Source of the DNA: Burkholderiaceae bacterium
GTDB taxonomy: Bacteria > Pseudomonadota > Gammaproteobacteria > Burkholderiales > Burkholderiaceae_F
Direction: 5' to 3'
Length of the DNA stretch: 11,272 bases
Assembly: GCA_013813185.1 (NCBI GenBank)
Contig: JACCSD010000318.1
Coordinates: 1-11,272, forward strand
Shown here: positions 1-5,468 of the stretch, piece by piece
Layout of the letters: the number at the start of each line of letters is the position of its first letter
Position numbering within the stretch: the stretch's first letter is position 1
Translations under genes and position numbers: made by a program
Notes under the pieces: generated by a model
Seen by the model: the letters and a program-made list of their open reading frames with translations, nothing else
What the model was told of the DNA's origin: nothing
Database searches by the model: none

Positions 1-2
1 CG

Positions 3-389
3 CAGGGTTGGGGTCAGGTGCTTGCGGTGCGCAATGCGGTGCAACTCAGCGCGCTAATTCCGGGCCCGCCGGCCCTTGTCAGGCTCGACCAGCACACCAT
101 GACTTCGACCGCCTACCCGGTGCTGAAGGTCCGTGTGGCCGATAGGGCGCTGCCGGAGCTCAGGCTTACGCTGGAGATCATCACGGGCGCACAAAGTGCG
201 ACGCTCGCCGTGCGCGAAGGACGGTTTGAATTGCTCGCGCTCGGCAATGCGTCGGTGACTGCGCGTCTCAGGTACAAGAGCGTTTTGCTGAAGGAGCACG
301 TCACCGCCGTCGAAGGAGCGCCGAGAGATCCGTTCAGACACGAGCGCGTCGCGTCAGATCAGCCGGTGAGCGTCGACATTCCCATTTAG
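3..389 (+). CDS. 3' end of a hypothetical protein (5' truncated by window edge)
   Basis: I do not recognise this protein. The frame is open from the first bases of the window and ends at TAG 387-389, so it is probably the C-terminal part of a longer gene; an internal GTG at 18 could only give a 123-residue protein. The visible part has alternating hydrophobic and polar residues (for example LRLTLEII, ATLAVREGRFELLAL and VTARLRYK), which suggests beta strands, and it ends in DIPI. There is no membrane segment or Cys motif. Codon use is mostly GC-ending, like the neighbours, although AGG/AGA arginine codons are somewhat frequent. It lies 78 bases upstream of the PASTA protein on the same strand and could share its transcript. 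The reverse strand is also open over part of this stretch, but the plus frame better fits the direction of the neighbours. Confidence 0.5.
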   Translation, partial: QGWGQVLAVRNAVQLSALIPGPPALVRLDQHTMTSTAYPVLKVRVADRALPELRLTLEIITGAQSATLAVREGRFELLALGNASVTARLRYKSVLLKEHVTAVEGAPRDPFRHERVASDQPVSVDIPI

Positions 390-467
390 ACATTGTTCGG
401 CCGGCCCCGGCATCACTTCGGTCACAATCGCACCATCCCAGGCGGCTGGTGGATCGGCAGAAAATTT

Positions 468-1949
468 ATGCATTCCTTGAGGCGTGCCACGTTGCCGGTC
501 GTTGTGCTGACTCTGCTCAGCGCTTTCACATCCGCGTCGGCGCAGCGGCCCTTGTGCAATCAACTTCCCGCGTCCGATCGTGATCGCGCACGCGCGTCGG
601 GACTGTGTCGCGACCCGGCGCCGATCATCGATGTCGCACCGCGCGCGCCCGATGCGACGCTGCCACCGACGGTTCCTTCCACAGCAACATCGCTTGCAGT
701 GCCGAATGTGGTGGGCACCACCTTTGACGACGCGCGCACACGCCTGAAGCTTTTTACTGTGCAGCGCTCGTACCGCGCCGCTGCTGAAGCCGGTGGCACC
801 GTGCTCGCGCAGACTCCGATGGCACCGGCCACCTTGCCTGCCGGCGGGCCGGTGACACTGGTCTTGTCAGACGGTTCGCTGGTGCGAGTGCCGCGCGTCA
901 CCAACGTCAACATCAACGACGCGCGCCAGCGGCTGCAGAAGGACGTCGACTTGAAAGCGCAGCCGGTGGTCGTCACCAGCGAGCTGCGCGTGGGCACCGT
1001 GATCGAGCAGCAGCCACCCGAAGGCACGCTGGTCAAGCGCGGCAGCGTCGTCCGCCTGCAGGTGTCGGCCGGCCAGGAAGGCCCGGAGCTGATCGACGTG
1101 CCGAACGTGGTGGGCATGCCTTTCGATCGTGCGCAGACGCGCCTCGCAAGATTTTCGGTTGAGCGAGCCGAGCGACCGCGCACCGAGCGGTCAAGCGCGC
1201 CCGAAGGGCAAGTGCTTGAACAGTCGCCGCGCGCAGCGGCGCGCGCCCCGGCGGGCTCGGCGGTCGTGTTGACGGTGTCAAGCGCACCGCGCGCGACCGT
1301 CGAAATTTTCGAAATGCCAAACGTTGTCGGCCGCTCTTACGTCGACGCCGCGCGTTCGCTGGCCGAATTCAAGGTGAGCCGCAGCGAGTCAGCCAGTGCG
1401 GAAGCGCGCGGCCGGATCATTGCGCAGGTGCCCGCGGCCGGTTCGACGTTGATGCCCGGGGATGCAGTGTCTCTACAGGTTTCCGCCGGTTCGGGCGCGG
1501 CATCGTCAGCGACCGCCGCTGTCGAAGCAGCGCCAACGGCGACTGCATCGAACGGACCGCCCGCAGAGAAGAGCACAGGCGGACGCAGTGTCTTCAGGGG
1601 CGTATTGGCAATCGGCGGTGCGATTCTGCTCGGACTCATTTTCGGAGCGCTGCTGATGCGTCAATTGTTGTTCCGTCAGCGCGCTGTCGCAGCGGCCGAC
1701 GACGCAATCAGCTCGATGTCTCCAGCGCCACCGCGCATCACCGCCGTTGATATCCTGCTCGAGGAACAACCGGCTCCGCCGGGCGAGCCTGGCCCTGATG
1801 TGCAGGCCGATGTGCAGGCCGATGTGCAGGCCGACGAGCTGCCATTTGAGCCGCACGAAGAGGATTCGGACCCGCACGAAGAGGATTCGGACCCGCAGGA
1901 AAAGGAGTTGGGGACTTCAAATGAACAAGAAAAACATCAGGGTTCGTAA
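468..1949 (+). CDS. Membrane-anchored protein with four PASTA domains and an acidic repetitive tail
   Basis: Predicted envelope protein of 493 residues. Residues 1-25 form a signal peptide (basic HSLRR, hydrophobic core, ASA/Q cleavage). Four PASTA domains follow at about 77-134, 139-201, 209-272 and 281-341; three start with the characteristic VPNVVG or MPNVVG and each ends in a V-x-L-x-V-S type strand. A Ser/Ala/Pro-rich linker leads to one membrane helix at about 378-397, then a basic stretch and an acidic tail with VQAD and PHEEDSD repeats. The PASTA domains should therefore be periplasmic and the tail cytoplasmic. PASTA domains elsewhere bind peptidoglycan or beta-lactams in PknB-type kinases and PBPs; no kinase or transpeptidase domain is present here, so a cell-wall sensing or scaffold role is inference. 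ATG 468 is chosen over the upstream in-frame TTG 393 because it begins a clean signal peptide; its Shine-Dalgarno is weak. The 3' end overlaps the next gene by 29 bases. Confidence 0.88.
   Translation: MHSLRRATLPVVVLTLLSAFTSASAQRPLCNQLPASDRDRARASGLCRDPAPIIDVAPRAPDATLPPTVPSTATSLAVPNVVGTTFDDARTRLKLFTVQRSYRAAAEAGGTVLAQTPMAPATLPAGGPVTLVLSDGSLVRVPRVTNVNINDARQRLQKDVDLKAQPVVVTSELRVGTVIEQQPPEGTLVKRGSVVRLQVSAGQEGPELIDVPNVVGMPFDRAQTRLARFSVERAERPRTERSSAPEGQVLEQSPRAAARAPAGSAVVLTVSSAPRATVEIFEMPNVVGRSYVDAARSLAEFKVSRSESASAEARGRIIAQVPAAGSTLMPGDAVSLQVSAGSGAASSATAAVEAAPTATASNGPPAEKSTGGRSVFRGVLAIGGAILLGLIFGALLMRQLLFRQRAVAAADDAISSMSPAPPRITAVDILLEEQPAPPGEPGPDVQADVQADVQADELPFEPHEEDSDPHEEDSDPQEKELGTSNEQEKHQGS
1797..1832 (+). 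repeat. Three perfect 12-bp tandem repeats
   Basis: The unit GATGTGCAGGCC occurs three times in a row, encoding (DVQA)3 in the tail of the PASTA protein; GACGAG follows. The unit is a multiple of three, so changes in copy number would keep the reading frame and only alter tail length. Confidence 0.95.
1851..1892 (+). repeat. Two perfect 21-bp tandem repeats
   Basis: Two identical 21-bp units (1851-1871 and 1872-1892) each encode PHEEDSD. A degenerate third unit starts at 1893 (PQEKE). The units make the end of the PASTA protein strongly acidic. They end about 28 bases before the start codon of the overlapping flavoprotein gene. Confidence 0.95.
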
Positions 1950-3003
1950 GGGCCAGGCGCCGGGGAAACTGTCGCGCGCCGATTTTCGCGCGCGATTTTT
2001 CGACAAGTTCACCGATCCGGCGTTTGGTGCCGAGGCGAGTGCGCTCAAGCGGATCGAAATCATCGCGTGGGACGGATACACCGAGCATCGCAAGGCGCCG
2101 CTGACCCACCCCGCCGGCCGCGGCTACGCCGATCCTTCTTACGATCTGTCGGACGAATGGCGCGCTGCCCGCCAGGCGATCCGCGCCGCCGAGAAGCAGC
2201 AGAAGGATCCCGCGTCGCCCTCGCGAGTGCTGGTGATTTCGGGGGCCGACCGCAACGACGGAACATGCCCGGGCGAGATCTCCAAAACGTGGCGCCTCTC
2301 GCGCATCGTAATCGACACGTTGCGAAAGGCACGCATCCAAGCCGATGATCTCGATCTGAGCCTCATCACCTCCGAGTACGGCAAACAGATTCATCCGTGC
2401 AAGGGCTGCGTCTCGACGGCGATGCCGTTGTGCCACTGGCCCTGCAGCTGCTATCCCAATCACGCGCTGGGCCAGGTCAACGACTGGATGAACGAGATCT
2501 ACCCGCGCTGGTCGGCGGCGCACGGCATCATCATCGTCACTCCGGTGTACTGGTACCAGGTGCCGAGCGCACTGAAGCTGATGATCGATCGGCTGGTGTG
2601 CGCCGACGGGGGCAACACCGATCCAAGTTCAACCGACGGCAAGGACGCGAAAAAGGCGAAGCAGATCGAGCTGGCGGGTTGGCCGTATCCGAAGCACCTG
2701 TCGGGCCGTACCTACGGCCTGGTCGTACACGGCGATGTGGCCGGCATCGAAGGCGTGCGCCGGTCGTTATCCGACTGGCTTGACTGGATGGGACTGATCG
2801 ACGCCGGCTCGCAGGCGCGGCTCGATCGTTTCATCGGCTACTACAAGCCGTATGCAACCAGCCACGATGAACTCGACCAGGACAAGAACGTGCAGGAAGA
2901 AGTGCGCAACGTCGCGCGTGCGGTCGCCAAAGCGGTGCGCGAGTTGCGCGCTGGCACGCTCAGCCAACCGGATGAGCAGCTCGAAACGCCGCGCCAGAAA
3001 TAG
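1921..3003 (+). CDS. Flavodoxin-fold NAD(P)H-dependent oxidoreductase with Cys cluster
   Basis: Predicted cytoplasmic flavoprotein of 360 residues in the NADPH-dependent FMN reductase/flavodoxin-like superfamily. The core starts near residue 102 with a beta strand and phosphate-binding-type loop (RVLVISGADRNDGTCPGE), continues with IIIVTPVYWYQVPSALKLMIDRL, a classic signature of the second flavin-binding loop and following helix, and ends with a conserved region around YGLVVHGDVAG. Cys160, 163, 171, 175 and 177 form a C-x2-C-x7-C-x3-C-x-C cluster, at the place where iron-sulfur flavoproteins carry cluster ligands. About 100 charged residues precede the core, longer than small reductases of the family, and a helical basic tail follows it. 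Start ATG 1921 has AAGGAG at 1902-1907 (13-base spacing). The open frame continues upstream to 1747, but that part reads the PASTA repeats out of frame and has no family resemblance. The overlap with the PASTA gene suggests coupled translation. Substrate unknown. Confidence 0.85.
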   Translation: MNKKNIRVRKGQAPGKLSRADFRARFFDKFTDPAFGAEASALKRIEIIAWDGYTEHRKAPLTHPAGRGYADPSYDLSDEWRAARQAIRAAEKQQKDPASPSRVLVISGADRNDGTCPGEISKTWRLSRIVIDTLRKARIQADDLDLSLITSEYGKQIHPCKGCVSTAMPLCHWPCSCYPNHALGQVNDWMNEIYPRWSAAHGIIIVTPVYWYQVPSALKLMIDRLVCADGGNTDPSSTDGKDAKKAKQIELAGWPYPKHLSGRTYGLVVHGDVAGIEGVRRSLSDWLDWMGLIDAGSQARLDRFIGYYKPYATSHDELDQDKNVQEEVRNVARAVAKAVRELRAGTLSQPDEQLETPRQK

Positions 3004-3029
3004 TTGCAGCGACGCAAGGGCGCATGGGA

Positions 3030-3041
3030 TTGGCCGGTCAA
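3030..3041 (+). promoter_or_regulatory. Near-palindrome with a second partial copy at 3099-3109 (possible operator)
   Basis: TTGGCCGGTCAA pairs with itself at 10 of 12 positions. TGGCCGGT-G-AA recurs at 3099-3109 with one difference, and a TTCAA(A)CG element follows each copy. The copies flank the hairpin in the gap before the sigma factor gene. An operator or regulator-binding role is inference; GC-rich DNA yields short palindromes by chance. Confidence 0.3.
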
Positions 3042-3059
3042 TTCAAACGATCCTCGACG

Positions 3060-3098
3060 GGATGGACGGCCAGCGGGGCACAATCCCGCCATCCATCC
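3060..3098 (+). terminator. Strong imperfect hairpin between the flavoprotein and sigma factor genes
   Basis: GGATGGACGGC (3060-3070) pairs with GCCATCCATCC (3088-3098) at 10 of 11 positions around a 17-base loop whose GGG and CCC can extend the stem. It lies 57 bases after the flavoprotein stop. There is no T-run after it, so a classical intrinsic terminator is doubtful; it could be an RNA 3' end stabiliser, an attenuator or a processing site. Confidence 0.4.
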
Positions 3099-3106
3099 TG
3101 GCCGGT

Positions 3107-3130
3107 GAACCGTAACTTCAACGGGGCGTA
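3107..3130 (+). promoter_or_regulatory. Possible ECF-type promoter of the sigma factor operon
   Basis: GAACC (3107-3111), then 15 bases, then CGTA (3127-3130) resembles the AAC-containing -35 and CGT-containing -10 boxes of many ECF-sigma promoters, whose genes are usually autoregulated. The predicted transcription start would fall at about the TTG start codons 3134/3137, implying a leaderless or nearly leaderless transcript. That sits uneasily with the GGGG at 3123-3126 acting as a Shine-Dalgarno. Confidence 0.3.
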
Positions 3131-3133
3131 ATT

Positions 3134-3736
3134 TTGTTGGACGAACAAGAAATCAGGCGGTTGCTGCTTGCGACGGCTGCGCGCGACGTCGATGCGTTCG
3201 CGCGCCTGTACCGGCGCTGTGCGCCGCTACTGCTCGGCGTTGCACAACGAATTACGCGCCGAAGGGAACTCGCCGAGGAAGTTTTGCACGACAGCTTTGC
3301 CCGCATCTGGCGCGCTGCCGATTCGTTCGATCCGTTCGGCGCGCCGGTCGGGTGGATGACGGCCATCGTGCGCAACCGTGCGATCGATGTGATGGAAACG
3401 CATGACGTGGCGCGCGTGGATTCGTACCACGCGGCATTGGATAACAAACCGGAAGCTTCACTGGATCAAATGTTCGACTGGAGCAGCGCCGACACCGCAG
3501 AAGATGCGCTCGACACGAGTCGATTGCGAAGCTTTCTGCGGCAATGCCTGGGCGAGCTCGCCGCGGCGGAGCGGCAGGCGCTGGTGCTGGCGTACGAGCA
3601 CGGGCTCAGTCACGGCGACCTCGCGGCACACCTAGGCAAACCGCTCGGCACCGTGAAGACGTGGGTCCGGCGCGGCATGCTCAATTTGCGCAATTGCATC
3701 GATCATTGCACCGGGAATATCGGAGCCCCGCGATGA
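3134..3736 (+). CDS. ECF-type RNA polymerase sigma factor
   Basis: A 200-residue sigma-70 family protein that directs RNA polymerase to a dedicated promoter set. Sigma region 2 spans about 20-86 (DAFARLYRR, the EEVLHDSFARIWRAADSFD core-binding helix, and the GWMTAIVRNRAID promoter -10 segment). A variable linker follows at 87-130. Region 4 lies at about 131-190, with the helix-turn-helix HGLSHGDLAAHLGKPLGTVKTWVRRG. There is no region 1.1 or 3, as in ECF factors. The start must be TTG 3134 (or TTG 3137): the frame is closed by TAA at 3113-3115 and the first internal ATG lies inside region 2. GGGG at 3123-3126 is a modest Shine-Dalgarno. The stop overlaps the ATG of the membrane anti-sigma gene (ATGA), the usual layout of an ECF sigma with its cognate inhibitor. 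It probably controls its own operon, including the hydrolases; that is inference. Confidence 0.93.
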   Translation: MLDEQEIRRLLLATAARDVDAFARLYRRCAPLLLGVAQRITRRRELAEEVLHDSFARIWRAADSFDPFGAPVGWMTAIVRNRAIDVMETHDVARVDSYHAALDNKPEASLDQMFDWSSADTAEDALDTSRLRSFLRQCLGELAAAERQALVLAYEHGLSHGDLAAHLGKPLGTVKTWVRRGMLNLRNCIDHCTGNIGAPR

Positions 3737-4413
3737 AGCTCGCACGTCATCGTCACCTCGATGCATTGATTGGCGAGTACATGCTCGGCACCTTGCGCGC
3801 AGGCGCGCGCCGCCGTCTGCAGCGGGCACTGCGCGAAGAGCCCGCGGTGGCATTGCGGTTGCGCACGTTACAGCGGGAGTTCACGCCGAACTATCGCGAG
3901 GGCATTGCCGAAACGCTGCCGGCCGGCGGCTGGCAGCGGCTTGCGCGCGAGCTCAACTTATCGCAGTACCGCGCGCCCTGGTACTCGCGCGTTGCTTTCC
4001 TGCGCGGCTGGGCATTCGGCGTCACGGCGGCGTTCGTGTTCGGCGTCGCGCTGCTGGCATTGCGCGCAACGACCGAGCCCACACTGACGCCGATCGCACA
4101 GCTGGCGATGAAAGGTGCGCCGCCGAGCGTGACGGCGGCCCTATCGGCTGATCGCCGGACGCTCGAGCTGCGCGCCGCGCGGCCGATCGTTGCCAGCCGT
4201 CTGCAGAGCTACGAGTTGTGGGTCATCCCCGAAGGCGGCGCGCCGCTTTCGCTGGCGGTACTCGGGCAAATCGACGGGACATTGCAAGTGCCCGAGGGGC
4301 ATCGCGGCCAGCTGCGCAGAGGCGCGGTGCTTGCCATTACCGTCGAACCCGCGGGCGGCTCGCCCACCGGCGGGCCGACCGGGCCGGTCATCCTGTCCGG
4401 CTCCATCTCATAA
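3733..4413 (+). CDS. RskA-like membrane anti-sigma factor
   Basis: A 226-residue single-pass inner membrane protein that should hold the upstream sigma factor inactive. Residues 1-75 form the cytoplasmic anti-sigma domain, with the pattern typical of RskA-type factors (LDALIGEYMLGTL, then an Arg-rich helix RRRLQRALREEP and a GGWQRLARELN segment). No zinc-binding HxxxCxxC motif is present. One membrane helix lies at about 92-111, and the periplasmic domain (115-226) shows the RskA-family core YELWVIPEGGAPLSLAVLG. Family members are released by regulated proteolysis after an envelope signal; whether this happens here is not visible. ATG 3733 overlaps the sigma stop and has GGAG at 3722-3725; the frame continues upstream to 3544 only as a shadow of the sigma gene. 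The next gene starts 20 bases after the stop. Confidence 0.9.
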   Translation: MKLARHRHLDALIGEYMLGTLRAGARRRLQRALREEPAVALRLRTLQREFTPNYREGIAETLPAGGWQRLARELNLSQYRAPWYSRVAFLRGWAFGVTAAFVFGVALLALRATTEPTLTPIAQLAMKGAPPSVTAALSADRRTLELRAARPIVASRLQSYELWVIPEGGAPLSLAVLGQIDGTLQVPEGHRGQLRRGAVLAITVEPAGGSPTGGPTGPVILSGSIS

Positions 4414-4433
4414 ACGGAACTCGGTTTGATTTC

Positions 4434-5327
4434 ATGGCGCGTGTGCTGCTGATACTGCTTGCTGTGGTCGTCGCTGTCGTGGCAGCGGTCGCGTGCTCGC
4501 CGATTCGCGCGCTCAACGCCGTTGTGTCATCCGACTCGTACGAGCTCACGACGGTGGCGTATGGTGCAGGCGAACGGCGTCAACTCGATGTCTATACACC
4601 GCGCAGTTCGGAGCAAACGCGGGCCGAGCGGGTGCGTCCCGCGAATGGCTGGCCGCTGGTGGTGTTTTTCTACGGCGGTTCATGGAACCAGGGTGAGCGC
4701 GCGGAGTATCGGTTCGTCGGCGAAGCGCTGGCGGCACGCGGCATTGTCACGGTCATTCCGGACTATCGGTTGTATCCCGAAGTGCGCTACCCGGAATTTC
4801 TGAAAGACAACGCGGCGGCGATGGCGTGGGCGTTGCGTGAAGCAGCGCGCCTCGGTGCGGATCCCAAACGTGTGTTTGTCATGGGCCATAGCGCGGGCGG
4901 ATACAACGCTGCCATGGTGGCGCTCGATCGGCGTTGGCTTGGCGGCGAGGGCATAAAAACAACGCAGCTGGCCGGATGGATCGGCTTGGCCGGCCCGTAC
5001 GATTTTTTGCCGATCGAGAACCCCGATGCGCAACCCGTGTTCTTTCATCCCAACACCCCGCCGGAGTCGCAGCCGATTCGTTACGTTGCAGCGTCTGCGC
5101 CGCGCACGTTTCTCGGCGCCGCGCCCGAAGACAAGCTGGTCAACCCCGAGCGCAATACACGACAGATGGCGGCCAAGCTGCAGGCTGCGGGCGTTCCGGT
5201 GACTGTGCAGCTCTATCCGCGCACGAACCACGTCACGTTGATCGGCGCGTTTGCGGCGCCGTTGCGATTTCTGGCGCCGGTGCTGGAAGACGTCGTCGAG
5301 TTTGTGAAGACGACGCCGCCGCGGTAG
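4434..5327 (+). CDS. Alpha/beta hydrolase (esterase-like), lipoprotein-like N-terminus, copy 1
   Basis: A 297-residue serine hydrolase related to esterase/lipase and BD-FAE-type acyl esterases. The first 20 residues are strongly hydrophobic and end in AVAC21, a possible but atypical lipobox (Ala at -3); it could otherwise be an uncleaved anchor. The nucleophile is Ser153 in GHSAGG, with likely triad partners Asp233 (PEDKLVNP) and His266 (TNHVTLIG). The oxyanion segment reads FYGGSW (78-83+), so Tyr80 replaces the His of the usual HGGxW motif. Other family-like blocks are VIPDYRLYPEVRYPEFLKD and WIGLAGPYDFLP. ATG 4434 starts the signal-like segment; the open frame back to 4218 is a shadow of the anti-sigma gene. 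It sits 20 bases after that gene, so it is probably co-transcribed and ECF-controlled. The substrate is unknown; an acyl ester in the periplasm or at the membrane is inferred. Confidence 0.88.
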   Translation: MARVLLILLAVVVAVVAAVACSPIRALNAVVSSDSYELTTVAYGAGERRQLDVYTPRSSEQTRAERVRPANGWPLVVFFYGGSWNQGERAEYRFVGEALAARGIVTVIPDYRLYPEVRYPEFLKDNAAAMAWALREAARLGADPKRVFVMGHSAGGYNAAMVALDRRWLGGEGIKTTQLAGWIGLAGPYDFLPIENPDAQPVFFHPNTPPESQPIRYVAASAPRTFLGAAPEDKLVNPERNTRQMAAKLQAAGVPVTVQLYPRTNHVTLIGAFAAPLRFLAPVLEDVVEFVKTTPPR

Positions 5328-5399
5328 GAACGGTTTTCTTTCGGGTGTTTGCGCCCGCAATTCCTGTCTTGCAGTGACCCAAAGCGGTTTTAACCTGAC

Positions 5400-5415
5400 G
5401 GCCGATCAATCGGCC
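5400..5415 (+). other. Perfect short hairpin between the two hydrolase genes
   Basis: GGCCGA (5400-5405) and TCGGCC (5410-5415) form a 6-bp stem around TCAA. No T-run follows, so it is a poor intrinsic terminator. It lies just upstream of the duplicated segment at 5416 and could be an RNA processing or binding site, or chance. Confidence 0.35.
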
Positions 5416-5455
5416 CCGGTGATCCTGCGGCCGCCTCCCGTAAACCGAAGCTCGG
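5416..5455 (+). pseudogene. Probable relic of the 3' end of the anti-sigma gene, carried by tandem duplication
   Basis: CCGGTGATCCTG (5416-5427) matches 4384-4395, inside the last codons of the anti-sigma gene, at 11 of 12 bases. TAAACCGAAGCTCGG (5441-5455) matches the anti-sigma stop codon and following bases (4411-4424) with one mismatch and one inserted base. Order and spacing are kept to within two bases, and both segments end just before the start of a hydrolase gene. This implies that the duplication which produced the second hydrolase began inside the anti-sigma gene. The relic codes for nothing now. Confidence 0.6.
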
Positions 5456-5468
5456 AGTTCAGTTGGCG

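Noticed and set aside
399..406. GGCCGGCC palindrome before the PASTA gene
   Set aside because: An 8-base GC palindrome is expected by chance in DNA of this composition, and no second copy or promoter is evident.
393..467. Upstream TTG start for the PASTA protein
   Set aside because: It would bury the clean signal peptide that begins at ATG 468 behind 25 unrelated residues.
560..1183. A 207-codon minus-strand open frame opposite the PASTA domains
   Set aside because: It is low-complexity Ser/Thr/Arg and arises from the codon pattern of the PASTA gene.
1747..1920. N-terminal extension of the flavoprotein
   Set aside because: The added part reads the PASTA tail repeats out of frame (MCRP repeats). 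ATG 1921 with an upstream AAGGAG is the better start.
1738..2523. A 261-codon minus-strand open frame across the PASTA/flavoprotein junction
   Set aside because: It reads the tandem repeats as repetitive PAHRPAHR peptides and opposes a conserved flavoprotein, so it is a shadow.
4680..5360. A 226-codon minus-strand open frame opposite hydrolase copy 1
   Set aside because: A similar shadow appears opposite copy 2 because the genes are paralogues; no domain is recognisable, and the plus-strand triad motifs are decisive.
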